From positions 13,659,001-13,723,000 of the forward strand of contig BSBM01001719.1 in the NCBI GenBank assembly GCA_027924585.1: a stretch of 64,000 bases of DNA, read 5' to 3'. The notes beneath the pieces were generated by a model, which had not been told where the DNA came from, searched no databases, and saw only the letters and a list, made by a program, of their open reading frames with translations. This document shows, one piece after another, positions 24,976 to 37,593 of the stretch. The translations under genes were made by a program, and so were the position numbers. Within the stretch, counting starts at the first letter, position 1. The number at the start of each line of letters is the position of its first letter. The DNA comes from Larix kaempferi (taxonomy: Eukaryota; Streptophyta; Pinopsida; Pinales; Pinaceae).

Positions 24976-25179
24976 ATATTTTTGAACCATGGTCAGGTTG
25001 GGAGCAATTATTGGTTTTTCAAAAGACATGGCACGCAGTAAAATAGCTGGAAATGCTTGTTCCTCTCGCAAGGAGCCATAAAGCACTAAATCAGATGCAC
25101 TCAATATGATATTCACATCTCTGTTGACCCCAACATGTTGGACACTATTGCTTGGAAATCCCAATCGAAGAGCAATTGC
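24976..25179 (-). CDS. Exon 7: GT4 donor-binding motif
   Basis: It encodes 68 residues. The acceptor is GTTGTAG, followed by AIALRLGFPSNSVQHVGVNR. It contains the core GT4 signature as EEQAFPAILLRAMSFEKPII. The second Glu of the usual EX7E motif is Arg here; my recollection is that the Arabidopsis relatives also have Arg at this place. I place the donor at TAT|GTAATT because this joins to exon 8 as QKY-IEDGKHGLLFP. Reading past it would add unrelated residues before a stop. Confidence 0.88.
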
Positions 25180-25679
25180 CTACAACCACAGAACAACATA
25201 TTGAATATTAATCACCAGCGTCAAAAAGTAGAACAATGGTTTTGCAAAATATGTAGTCAATATTGTAACCTTGAATAAAGTTGAAAGGTGCCAACAATAT
25301 AGATCTTAGCCAAGTGGCAGTACAGCTATTGATCCTGGGGTGGGCAGGAAAGGATGAAGAGAGAGCTAGCTACTTTTTGTTAACAAGGCCTTGAAATACC
25401 CCATTACACCAGTCCCTACAGAGACATGGAGTAGGTATGATATCTAAGAACCTATGGCATTGGCATCCTCTTCATTCCTAATCTTGGGAAGGAAACAAGT
25501 TACCAAAGAAATCAGGCATGGAAAACTATGCCTATCCAGAATCAATATGTGGAAGAGAATTCCCACCATCATACTTGCAGAGCTTATAACTTTGTTAGAG
25601 CTAGATATGACAATAAATCAAGCAAACCTGTACATGAAGACATCAGATCATAGTAATGGCATATGAATTGTCAACACAA

Positions 25680-26830
25680 GACACACCCACAAATGTTTTG
25701 CCACTGGTTGCACTTATCTTCCACCAACATAAGAAAGCAATTAAGTGTTTTGACCATATAGGGAGGCTGTTGAAAGGCAGCTTGGAAGGCTCTAATGTAA
25801 GCTTAGACAAAGGTTATGTCCAGAGGGATTAACTGTTTAAAATACCAACTTGCAAGAATCCAAGGCAAATATATTGAGCCTTGTCCTAATGTCAAACCAA
25901 AAGTTAAGGCACGGGTTGTTGCAGCTATTGAAGAGACTTAGAAGAAAAAAGAAGGAAAACACGCTATTGTGCTTGAACTTGCAACAGGTGGAATAGCAGG
26001 GAAGCCTACAGGCATATTGTGGGGATAGGAAGTGACATGAGCTCAAGTGCTTCGCCTTCTACAAGTACTGAGGGGGCCAAATTCTTCAGGCTTCAATCCA
26101 TTCAGTTATTAAGAAAAGAAAAGGAAAAAGAAGATAGGATTTTAGGCAAGTGTTTCTTGTGAGGTGATATACCCTTTAGCATTGCCAGATACAATGTTAT
26201 AACAGGCAATGTTTAATGTGATGTTGTTATTGGGACTAGATATAAGGCATGAATTGAGGGGGCTGATTTTTCAAAATGAAAAAAGAAGCATGATTATATT
26301 GAAGGAGTTGAAATACACATGGGCATTCACCCAACTGCACAGTTATGTCAGATGGTTGGAATCTTGGATGGTGGAGAAGGGCAAGACATTTCTTAATTTC
26401 TTGTCCAATTGTGACAATCTTTATTTAAAATTGTTGATGCATCTGCTAATGTTAAAGATGCTTCAATGCTCTGTAACTTGTTGGATGAGTTCATACGAGA
26501 GATAGGTGTGGAGCATGTTGCGTACGTCATAGCAAATAATGTGCCTAATTATATGGCAGATGGAAAATTGTTAATGGACAGAAGCCCCACATTAATTTGA
26601 ACTCCCTAAGTTGCACATTGCATTAATTGATGAAAGAGGAAACCAGCAAAGTTACATTGTAGGGAGGTGATTGAGGAGGATAAGGTCATCACTAATTGTA
26701 TATATAACCATGCCTCGATACTTAGCCTCATAAAGGTATTCACATCAAACAGAGTTGGAACATCATGCCATCACTCGTTTTGCTACCAGATTCATTTTTC
26801 TTCATCTATTTTTATTGTAATATGGAGTTG
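25680..26830 (+). pseudogene. Degraded hAT transposase (BED finger to DUF659)
   Basis: Around 25870-25935 the plus strand reads IEPCPNVKPKVKARVVAAIE, typical of the end of a BED-type zinc finger region. At 26360-26600, across a frameshift, come GKTFLNFLSNC and then IVDASANVKDASMLCNLLDE and YMADGKLLMD, the DUF659 region of plant hAT transposases. Near 26680-26790 more of the fold follows (EEDKVITNCIYNHAS, ITRFATRF). Several stops and frameshifts make it inactive. It lies in intron 6, antisense to the host gene. Confidence 0.75.
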
Positions 26831-27440
26831 AATATAATGTTTGTTTGTTTTATAAGCGGTGTGCCTAGTGTTATTGGAACTGTCTGAACTGAAACAAAAC
26901 TAGCCAATCCGAACCAGTTCACTCCTCGTGGGGTCCAGTTGGTCAGTTCCAACCCAAACTTCAAGATGAAACTGGAAAAAACGGGCAGTTTGTATTTGGA
27001 CCAGCCCTCATCCAAGCCCACCTGATTGCATCAATAGATGGAAGAGGATACCAGCAAAGTTACTTTGTAGGGAGCTGATTGAGGAGGCTAAGGTCATCAA
27101 TAAATTTATATATAACCATGCCTTGGTACTTAGCCTCATAAAGATATTCACATCAAAAAGAGTTGGACCATCATGCCATCACTCATTTTGCTACCAGATT
27201 CATTTTTCTTCAATCTATTTTTTATTGTAAGATGGAGTTGAATATATTGTTTGTTTGTTTTATAAGCGGTATGCCTAGTGTTAACGGAACTATCTGAACT
27301 GAACCAAAACTAGCCAACCCAATCCAGTTCACCCCTCATGGGGTCTGGACCAGTTGGTCAGTTTCAACCCAAACTTCAAGACAAAAATGGAAAAACGGGC
27401 AGTTCATGTTTGGACCAGCCCTCATCTAAGCCCATCCAAT
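26630..27440. repeat. Tandem duplication of hAT-derived sequence, about 408-bp period
   Basis: CCAGCAAAGTTAC occurs at 26643 and 27051. The two units share the hAT C-terminal fragment and a following segment with GTCCAGTTGGTCAGTT. They differ by small indels and substitutions, so the duplication is older than the 365-bp one at 19.7 kb. Confidence 0.85.
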
Positions 27441-27739
27441 ATATGATGTAGAGAAAGAAGTAGAAAAAAAAGGAAAAAATTGTTCCCTCACTAAAAACAC
27501 CTAATATATCACTATTTGGCATAGTTGAAAACATCGCTGAAAAATCGTGATTTTTTTGGCCTGCAGATTTTTTCAGCTCGATTTTTTGGAAAAATCAGAC
27601 CTCACAATTTTTTAGGAAAAATCGCGCGACGAGCAAAACAATCACCAAGGAGGCTGGGCCACAGGCTTCATGGCCAATTTTGAAATTTTTTGGGTCATTT
27701 TCATAGTTTTAAAAACACGGGTTTTCTAAAATAAATGAC

Positions 27740-28110
27740 CAGTTTTGTACAAATGACATTGAAGTCAATAAAAGTGGCATTCACCTTATCTTTTATTTTC
27801 CGTCCTTTCACTTAAATTCTTATCATTACCATTAATTGTTTCAGGATGTTTGAGAGTGGTTCCAACCTCATCAGGCTTCATATGCAAAAAGTAGAATTTT
27901 AGATCCCATTCAGAAATCAACAGACAATAGTTTTCAGGATTTCAGGATTGCAACATTTCCATTGGATTCTATCATGTAGAGGGTAAGGGATTGGAATTTA
28001 ATCAAGCACATCAAACTCTCTACGTACCTTGAGGTTAGTGGTGTCGATGCCTGATTGTTGAAGTTGATTGAACTCCACTGTCATGACCTTAATAAAAATG
28101 CATTCTTCTC
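27740..28110 (+). mobile_element. hAT-related segment homologous to 11220-11620
   Basis: CCAGTTTTGTAC through TTAATAAAAATG matches the interior of the hAT element in intron 10 over about 370 bp with substitutions and indels. It probably belongs to the 3' part of the same degraded hAT element as the transposase relic upstream. Confidence 0.7.
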
Positions 28111-31100
28111 TCATTGAGGGGGCCATGATTTGATCATTTTGTCATTTGGACATGTTGTTGAGTCATGTTTTATATCATTGTGCCATGGTGATGCTAGTGA
28201 AGGACAATAAAGCCTCCTAGCCCCACCATGTGCTCCTAGTCCCTTGTCCTTGTCATCTTGTGTGGTGCGCACCCCCCTAGGGCTTCTTTTAGTGAGTGTA
28301 CACCCTCTCTAGTGAGTTGATCCATGTTATATTGTACCAGCTTATCTTAGCAGTTGATTGTATTGTATTTATCTTTTGATCTCAACCACTCGTTCATAAA
28401 GTGGTCAGGGTTTTGGTCTCTCTCCTCCTAGTTAAGGAAGAGGCCCCCCTATTGTAAAGGCACCTTTGGGCTCTGGAAAAACTTGGAATAAAAATACTAT
28501 TTTTGTAGATCTGCTTCTTTTGCTTCGATGGGTTATCTTGCAAGTTGAATATATAATCTTTTCTGTGTGTTATCTTTGTGGATCTTGCTTGTCCAAACAT
28601 TTTCTCTGCAGGGAGGCCGCGTGGTTGAAGAGGAGGACGCTCTAGGGGGGTGTTATTGTGGGTAAACCCCATATCTTACCTTTGGATCTTTTTGTCTCAG
28701 GGGGTATCATTATTGTATCTTTGTGACATAGTTGATGTTTTTTGTTTCATCTTTTCATCATTTTAGTCATTCTTTTGCTAGATCAATTCTCATATAGATC
28801 TTTTCTTGCAAGAGGAGAGTGCACTTGTCACCTTGCAGGGATAGCGATTTCACTTGGATAGGCTGGATCTCACTCTTGATTGCGTCACTTAGGAAGGATT
28901 ATCAATTTGCAAAGTAGTCGCAAGCTTTAGAGGTAAGATATACAAGGTACGTATCTTGTTTCATGCTTTTTACCCATTGGTCACTTCAAACCCTTATCAT
29001 TAAAACCCTAGATTTTAGATCTGATAAGATCTGGCGATTGCATGGGCTTAATAATTAAAACCCACCTCAATAATAATTAAAACCCAAATTTGGTGGGCAT
29101 ACAACTCCATTTACCCCCTAATCTAAGGCACTGGGCCTCTCCAAGGAAGGTTGCACTTGTGGGTAGGTGGGCATTTCCCATATCTATGATGTGGGTATTG
29201 CTTGTTCCTCATCAAATCCAAAGATCCATTGAGTAGCAATCCTTCTAATGCCATTTCATCTTGATCTTTACCAAGTGGACCCCATTTTGACCATTTTCCA
29301 TATTTTCAGGGTAGGCCCCACTTGGATCTTTCTATTTGGCATTAGATCTATCTAGATCTAATTATTTAAACTCAAAAGTGGCTTGATCTTTCTTTGGTTG
29401 AACATTTATCCATCCTATAAGCCTCTTCAACCAAGCCCTAACTCCTTGGGTCCACTTATCCATCCTAGATCTAGATCCATTCACTCTGGATCTTCTCCTA
29501 TTTCACTTTCACATTTCCCTAGGAGGTCTTGAGTAGGTTCACTAGCCTTCATTGGTTAGCTAAGGTCTCCCCCTTGGTCTTGCTTAGGCTAGATCTAAAG
29601 TGAAGAGTGCCTCAGTTAGCATGACAACTAATTGCATTGGGAACCGTGGCATCTCTTGGGTCACCTCTTTAGTTGTCTGATGCCTCTACCATCCTAGATA
29701 GGATCACCTTTTGGGACAACTACAAGTTGTGTGATAATAGGACCCATCAACAAGCAATTTGTCAACAAGCCACCTGTAGATGTACCTTTTTTCAACAAGG
29801 GCAGTGTTTAAAATCCATCTGTTGACAAGGGTGCCACCCATTATCAACAGTGCCACTCACTATTTGTCGATGTCAATGACAACGCATTTGTTGACATTGA
29901 CCATGTGCAAGCCCCATCAACAATCATAACCCAAGGTTGTCAACAATAATTACAAGCTACCATGACCATTACAGTTATTTCAATCGTCGATAGCTAATTC
30001 TTGGAAGGAAGCCTATGTAAGGTGGGCACCAAGGACTGTTGAAGGGTTATGAATTCTATAATGATGATTCCTTGGCTCATGTGACTAAGTACAACAAGCC
30101 ACTCTAGTAATTAACCATTTGGTACATTGGAATTCAATTGTCGATAACTAGTTTTAGTTTGACTCAAAATGGAATCTCAAAAAGGAAGGAATCAGTTGTA
30201 GACCCATTGTATGCAGACCTCTAGATTGGGGCTCTATCCTTGCAATTGATTAGCTACATTATAACTACTTTGTAATAATAATAATGGAGTTTCTATAATT
30301 TATTCCCTTGAGGATTTTCTAAATTCCATAACTCTGTCCCTATATCTCCTTATGTATGTTGTGTTTTATTGTTATGTATAATTGTCAAATGAAGTTAATC
30401 CAATTGCCCTTTCCATAGCACTTATTTAGGCAAGGAAGAACTTTGTGCTACTGCCTTTGACCAGGTTTGATCCACAACAAGAATTCACATCACTAATCTA
30501 GAATGAGCTGAAAAAGGCATCTCTGCCTAGCACAATTGTAACAGATCAATGACATATAGGTTGAGATTGAAAGAATTAAGGGTCCACATAAGAAACCAAC
30601 ATTGATACTATATCAATAAGGACCAAAAGTACCCATTTTCTCATATAATTGGACTTTCCCTTGCATTTCATTCTAGAATTGGATACTAAAGCATCAAATA
30701 ATGCTATCTTACAATCATTAGCACACAACCCTAGGCTATAGATCATAATGGCAATAGATGGCAAAAGTTTTAAATATTACAAGGAATACCCTTCCCAGAA
30801 GCTCAGATAGATCATTTAAATCAAGGACAAAACTAGTATATATATGGCCGTCTAAATCTCCTTTTTATGTATTATCGTAGGGAGCAGTATAAGAGAACCA
30901 AAACGCCCCTATTCGCTGGAATTCGACAGAAGAAAAATTGCTGAAATTGCAGTTTATATTGTTCAAATTGCGATTTCGACAACTTGGGTAGTTTTAAAAT
31001 GTGGCATTTAGTCTAGGAAAGATCATTATGATTGTTGAAATTGCACCAGCATAGATCCATCTTAAACCTGTATCTATCAAGCACTGAGAGGGATCCAATT

Positions 31101-31472
31101 TCTTGAGGTGTATTTCTTTTTTTAAATTTAAACTCAAGAAATTTGATCTCTCTTGATTGATAGATCCAGGTTTAAGTTTTAAGTTTTTATTTTATAAACG
31201 AACATCTATTTTTTAATTACTTTTCATAATATTTTATTTTATGAACCAACATGGATTTTTTTTAAATACTCTCCATAATTTTTTTATTTTATGAGCCGAC
31301 ATGAATTTTTTTAATTATTTTGTTACATCACAAACGTTACAACATCTCCCCCATACTGGGTTGTAGAGCAACTCGTTTCACTCGATGCAATAATTACACA
31401 AACTTCAATTTTCAGACGTGATTTTGACTAGAAAATCGCCGGAAAAGTCGGGCATTTTGGTGGGTCTTTATC
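28111..31472. other. Intron 6 stretch with LTR-like fragment, otherwise unresolved
   Basis: Around 28150-28500 there is an LTR-like layout (a TATATTG motif near 28325 and AATAAAAA near 28490) but no bounded repeat. From about 29000 to 31470 no element could be delimited. Around 29750-30000 the GTTGAC/GTCAAC core recurs many times. No coding signal. Confidence 0.35.
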
Positions 31473-31477
31473 CTACG

Positions 31478-34400
31478 TGTTACCAACTATTTTGTACAAT
31501 AGTTGAATTTCTTGTGAGCTGCCAGTTTGGAAGTTCAGAAGTCATTTTCAGGGCAATTTTTGCCCCATTTGTAATAAACTGCATGTTCATACCCCCTTGG
31601 GGAAATTGTAAAAAGTTGGTCTAAGCATGGTCCTTTTATAAAAGACTTGGCTTTCCTTAGGTTTAACTATCAGGGGGATACTCTAGACTATTTTTTCCTT
31701 AGGAATTATGCACTACGCTTCAGTGGCGTATAATTCCTGAGTTTTTCACTCACACCTCCAAAGCTGGAGTATTTACCATGGTGGTCGAACCTATGGAAGT
31801 TATTAAAGTCTTCGTGTCTAGGATTTTTTACATGCTCGTTGTCTAAATTGAGTCGTATGGACATGCACTAGGTCCCCTAGGAGTTTGAGTCGATTCCGAA
31901 GAAAATATGTTTTTTCGTAAATTAGACCATTTTTAATGGTTTAATTGGAAAATTTCAAAATGTAATAAAAGTGTCGTTTGGAGGCGGAATTTGGAGTGGG
32001 GGGGCTCATTTTGACGCTCAGAGCGTCCTCTTTACCCTAGCGCCCTCTTTCTTCAGGTTCTGAGCGATTACGTCACCTCTGGGAGCAGTTTTCATTAAAG
32101 ATGCATCAAATTGGCATTTTAATGCTAAAAAATCCAAAAATGCACCAAGGACAAAAATTGAAAAAAGAAAAAAAAGAATAAAAAATGGATTGGAAAGAAG
32201 TGGCATATGATTTAATAAGGGTGTACGACCATGCTTAAGATTAAAGCACATGCCAATAATAAAACTTTGGATAAACATATGAGTTTTCAAAGTTGGATTA
32301 GCATGGGCCTCCCTCACGTGGGCGCCTTCACGCATTTGACCATTCGTATAGCATGGGCGAACATTCTTTAGTGGTGGGCGTTGGTTCCAATGGGAGAGGG
32401 GCGCCCTTCTCATGAGGTGGCAGCCACCTCATCGCCCACCAACTCCACCTATCAAACTCGTGCGCCAAGCCTCCTTCAAGAGTTCTCGCCCTTCTCTCTT
32501 GACCTATTCGCATAGCTATTGTAATGTTATATAATGAGGCTCTTGCTCCACCATTGAGTGTGGAAATTTGCGCAAGAAACCTCTGCTGTATTTTTGTAAA
32601 TGCCTCTACTATTTGGCAAGCAAGCCTGGAATAAAGTGAAGACTTTGGAGACCAAAATGGTGCAAATTCTCATGATGTGTGCTTGAACCAAGGTGAAATC
32701 TACTCAGTAATTCTTCCTTTCATACAAGTGTTTATTGTTTTAGCTAAAGAAGGTTATACTATGATCCATAGGATAGACATTTGAGGCTTCAATTTGTTCA
32801 TTTACACAAAGTTATCTAAGATTTAAAAGTTGCATTTTGTAGTCAGTTATACTTGTGCACTTTTTTTATTTAACCTATCATACTAGATCTAATCACTTGT
32901 TTGAAGGTTGTTGTAGCTTTGCAGATCACCAAAGGCAAAGTAGTATTTGGAGTTCAGTTGCTTACTCTTTGCTACTTTTACTATGCTAATGAGTTTTGTT
33001 CTACAGGATTTTTCAAAGTGATCCCGTTATTCAAGTTTGAGCTTGAGCTTCTTCTCTTTCACCCTCTTAAAATTTAAAATCAAATCTCTTTCCCTTTCTG
33101 TTGGTTACTTAAGCAAATCTCCATTTTAAAAGTTCAATCTCTCAAGTGCATTCACTCTTCAAGTGCAATAAGTTGTTTAGTTTCAAGTTTCATCTCCTTC
33201 ACCTATTCGCTATTGTGCATGCAATAGGGCTTGTTTCAAGTTTAAAAATTGTTTCATCTTTCTTGCCTATTCGCATTTATCTTAGAAGTGCATTCGCTCT
33301 CCTAACAAGCTCCTAGTCCTTCAAGTGCATTTGCTCACCTTGAAGTGCACTCACTCATCTTGCATGCAAGTAGTTCAAGATTTCAAAGTTTACATTATTG
33401 TTGATCTACTTGTTTGAATCTAGATCTTAGTTGCTTTTCAAAGCTTTCATCCTTGCTTGATCTAGTTTGTATTTTGGTTTATAACTAACAAATACTAATC
33501 CACTATTCATTCTTTGTCTAAAAGCTCTTATTTACAAGGAAGCAAGAAGGCCAAACAAAAGAAGCCCAATGGCTAAGACAAAACCAAGAAGGGCTTAAAG
33601 CAAACCTAAAGAGCACGAAACTTCTAATTTCCCCCTTTCTTCATCCCCTTTTTATGCTTGTGCTCTTAGAAAAAAGATCAACACCAAATCACTTGTACAA
33701 AGTATTAATAAAGAGCAAGTGGGATAAAGGCTCCCACACCCTTCTTCCCCCATTTGGGGGAAGCCTGTATCATCTTTGAGTTATTTATTTGCTTTATACC
33801 TGCAAGAGTAGAATAGGATTGTTAGACTAGTTTCATTTTTTGATAATTTACTAGATCTTTAAGTTTGTAGCTTTAGTTTAGTTTATTTCAAGTTTTTACT
33901 TAGATTTACCTTTGATATAAAATTGTTAAAAAGAATCTAGTCTCTTGAATCTCACTGCAAAGTGGATCAAGAGCACTCTCTGTCAAAGAGCTTTTTTAAG
34001 TTGCTTAGATTTACTTTACTTTAGCATTTTATTTGTTTCATAAAATCTCTTAAATCTCGCCATAAGACGGATCAAGAGTGCTCTCTATCGGAGAGTCAAT
34101 GGTTCTTACTTTCATCACATAATAAAATTGGAACGAACATATTTTTACTACACTATGTATGCTCTACCCACTTGTGGGATACCCGGAAGCAATGGTAGAT
34201 TGTTTGATTCCTCACATCTAATTCCACTTCAACATTAATAAAATACATTCCCGAGAAAGCCAACGAAAATCCGGCATTGATTGCTACAATCAAAAGTGGG
34301 CAAATTTTGCCTGGGGACGCGGGAACCACTGGAAAGAGACCTTAAGAGCACAGTTAGACTACATCCTTGTTGGTGTAGTGTTGAACACCGCTCTAGAGAC

Positions 34401-35020
34401 TCCATTCCAGCCCACATGTCCTTGTACGGAGCCACTTAGATTGTAATTCGGACATATCTCCTGTACCGAAAGGTATATCTTGGAGATCCCCTTTCCCACA
34501 ATAATCCACCTCATCCAAAAAAATTATAATAAAATTTACCAAGAGACATTTGCAAAACATCTACAAGCATTCCAAGCATCTCACAGACATTGACTCCATT
34601 TGGCGTTGGTCATTTATACGCAACAATTGTTCAAATCATTTCATTTGCTTATTATCTATCTAGAAGTTGTTGTTATTTGTTTTATCATATCATGTTGTGG
34701 ATGTTTCATTTATAAGTTAGCATTATATTGTGGATGTGATCTATCTTGCAAATATTTACTTGGATATAAATTTTATTGCAAATTACTTTTAAAACTCCTA
34801 AAAAACACCCATCCTAATCCATAAAAACACTTAAAAAACATTTAAGAGCCTTAGAAACTCTTTTTTAGGATCTACCCCCTTGGCTTCGTTAGGAGTTTGC
34901 CTAAACGGAGGAGTCGGGATCAGGTGACAGCACCTAACTCTTTGCTTGCCCCCAAGGCCACACATTCCCCAAAGCAACTTCGAAAGATTTCTGCTGCTGT
35001 GTGCACATCAGCAGGCAACA
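31478..35020 (+). mobile_element. Solo giant LTR C (3543 bp)
   Basis: Starts TGTTACCAACT and ends GCAGGCAACA, with perfect duplication CTACG (31473-31477 and 35021-35025). TATATAA at 32528-32534 and AATAAAG at 32630-32636 are followed by about 2.4 kb of U5-like sequence. Hairpins lie at 34884-34910 and 34922-34935. It aligns in pieces with A (for example CACCTCCAAAGCT near 31755 and 7487). It is antisense to the host gene. Confidence 0.9.
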
Positions 35021-35025
35021 CTACG

Positions 35026-36760
35026 CATTATCTTAGAAGAGAGAAAATGTCCCTGTAAGATGGAATAAACCTAATATTAGTTCTCTCTCATGAAAGAGTC
35101 TAGGTCCATGTCAAGTTCTCAACCTTCATGTCTAATGCTACATTTCTCATCAGTATATTCAAAGATAGGTTTCACCTACAAAATGTTTTCTCGTGGATCA
35201 AAGAGAGTTTCATTGAACTCCAGCATTGCCAGGATACTAAGATTACTATTTCGTAGTTCATTAGGCCACAAGGCTAAAGGTGAGCTGGAGAATGTGTCAA
35301 AATTGTTGGAAATCTTTATTTCGAGAAAACAGCATTAAGCTTATCAAATGATACTAGACAATAACATTTCCAACAATTCCTAGCTAATCTGTAAGGATAT
35401 CAACAGATGGAATTTAATATCAAGGAACAAAAGATTGGCATGAATGAGAAACTTCTTCCAAGCAATGTCCCAATTTCCAGTTTCAACATCCAACACTTTT
35501 TGAATACCACCCCCATGTGGTATATGGGAAGTATCAAAAGTAATGGACACCATTCTAAGTGCATTGAGTAGAATAGATTTGGCTTGAATATTAGGGTATT
35601 TGTAAAACCATACAACAAATTCTGTGAATGAAAGGGAGGTGCTGATTACAGACCATAGACTCCTGTATAAATTTTGAAAGAGGTCACAAAAGGAACTTAT
35701 AGGCCTTTCCTTAATGTTGCCGCATGAGTGCTGACTCAATACATCAATAGATGTTATCTTGATACCAATATGAAGTTTTAGTAAGTAGCTACAAGCAAGA
35801 CTGCCCATTTATGAATTTACAGAGGAAAAAACAGTGGCAATGCTAGACACAGCCATTGCCAATCAGGCAGCTGTTTAATAGACACCTAATCAATAGGCAT
35901 AAGTATAACCTGACAAGCTATTGTGGCTGTTCAATAATCATCTTCAAGACAAAAGATTGCCACTCATTAGATCATGTGGGAATAACTAATGGAAATGAAT
36001 TATAAAGCAGTGCCAATCAAGCAATCCTGAAGGAAACTATTTGTAACCAGACAAATGACAATATGAAAATGTCTTTATCTTGTCTACCCACATGAGTAAA
36101 ATATTTCATATGTCCAGGCATTGCATTCAGTCATTTTTCACACTCTGTATCTGGAAATATCTGACATATTTGCTTTGAGGAGATCAAGTCACAGATTTGT
36201 TTAATTTGAACATACTCATCACATCAGTTTGTAATTTCACCAGACAACAAACTAGAAACAGGAATTGCATTAATAAAAGAAACCAACTATTTAAAAAATA
36301 GCATAAAAAACATTTTTGGTGAACACCCATTTAAACTAAATGCATGCATCTTTTCTCAACGTATTATGTTAATGATGTCACAGGTGTAATCATATTGTCG
36401 TCTATTGTAATATATGGAAACTTGAGAAAGCTTCCTATGACGATGTTTGGGCATTAACCCCTTTTCAAAAAGTCAGTGCTTTCATATGCTCCATCTTGGG
36501 TGTATTACCACCCAAGACTAACCTAACAGCCATGACAACTTCACTAATGAATGCCCCCCTTGCAAGAGCACACCAGCCACTTCTTTGAGGAATCAAACCC
36601 TGGTGGGAGCTGAAACACAGCGCCGCTTTCACGAAACTGGTTATCCTCTCAGTAGCTTCTATTGTAATATAAGATGTACATGCTTTTCAAAAATCAAAAC
36701 AATAAAGACAGGCATCTGTTACATCCAGCTATACAGAAACATAAAATACTAGTATCTCAC
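35026..36760 (-). other. Rest of intron 6 before exon 6
   Basis: No element recognised. A 142-codon open frame on the minus strand (35808-35380) has no motif that I recognise and no splice context tying it to the gene. Confidence 0.5.
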
Positions 36761-37078
36761 CTGCAAAGCTATATCATAGGTACTTGAGTTGCTGCTCATG
36801 ATAACAAGTTTCAAATGTGTAGCTTTACCACTTTTCTCCTTAAACTCTGTCATCAGAGGCAGGATAGCCTGCATTACCAGTGTGTGTTCCAACCACATTC
36901 CTTTGTAAACAAATGGGCTACCAACAACCACAATTACAAAATCTTTTGAATCAAAACCAAATTGTATTCTCGAATCCTCTGTCTTCTGTGTGGCCATGAA
37001 ATGTTCTGCCTCCCATGTTTCTATGGGAGAGCCTGGAATAACAAAGAAATTCCCAGTATCAAGGGAAGAATAAATCAT
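36761..37078 (-). CDS. Exon 6 of glycosyltransferase (inter-domain region)
   Basis: It encodes 106 residues, phase 0 at both ends, after the acceptor GCTGCAG. It reads MIYSSLDTGNFFVIPGSP early, then FVIVVVGSPFVYKGMW, where the C-terminal nucleotide-sugar-binding Rossmann domain of the GT4 fold begins. It ends STYDIALQ at the donor CAG|GTGAGA, which opens the 11.6-kb intron 6. Confidence 0.92.
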
Positions 37079-37209
37079 CTGCAGCAAAGACAGATCATAA
37101 GAAATCAGAAAACCATATCTGACTAACCCACCCCAAAGTTGATTGGCTGAAAATTAAAAAATTTCCACTCAAATCAACTCAGTAATAAAAAATAAGAAGG
37201 TCTTGCTAC

Positions 37210-37381
37210 CGGCATGGTATAGTCATGAAAGATAACCACATCTGCGCGATGAAAGGTTTCCTTCCAATCAATTAAGATATCTGTCAGCTGGCTTGAAGCA
37301 TAATCCCTGAGGCGCACTCCCAGTTCATTCTCATGAATGACCCATATTAGAGGCACTGCTTTAAAAGGTTCCTGTATGAGA
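37210..37381 (-). CDS. Exon 5 of glycosyltransferase
   Basis: It encodes 57 codons plus the first base that completes a Ser codon. The acceptor is CTTCCAG. It reads SLIQEPFKAVPLIWVIHENE and continues to RADVVIFHDYTMP. The PLIWVIHE block and the ADVVIF...TMP block are conserved in the family and belong to the N-terminal half of the GT-B fold. The donor is CCG|GTAGCA, phase 0. Confidence 0.92.
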
Positions 37382-37542
37382 CTGGAAGTAGAAACAGAAC
37401 TATTTATCTTTCATAATAGAGAGACCAGAATCAAATAATTACCTACCAAAGGACAGACTGACAGAATGATAATCTAGTTAACATCATCAGATAAGAGACA
37501 ATAAAACATTTTCTTTAACAGATGCCAGAAATGAAACCTCAC

Positions 37543-37593
37543 CTAGTAACAAAACTTTTAGCTTCAAGAGAGTTTACAACCACACCATCGAAA
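37543..37593 (-). CDS. Exon 4 of glycosyltransferase (51-bp micro-exon)
   Basis: Only 51 bp, after the acceptor TTGCAG. With the two bases of exon 3 it gives N-FDGVVVNSLEAKSFVT and leaves two bases of the next codon before the donor AG|GTGAGG. It was found by extending the family alignment across the giant intron. Both flanking phases match, which makes the assignment firm despite the small size. Confidence 0.88.

Noticed and set aside
35380-35808. 142-codon open frame on the minus strand in intron 6
   Set aside because: No motif recognised and not part of the glycosyltransferase family between exons 6 and 7; the exon 6/7 join is already in frame without it.
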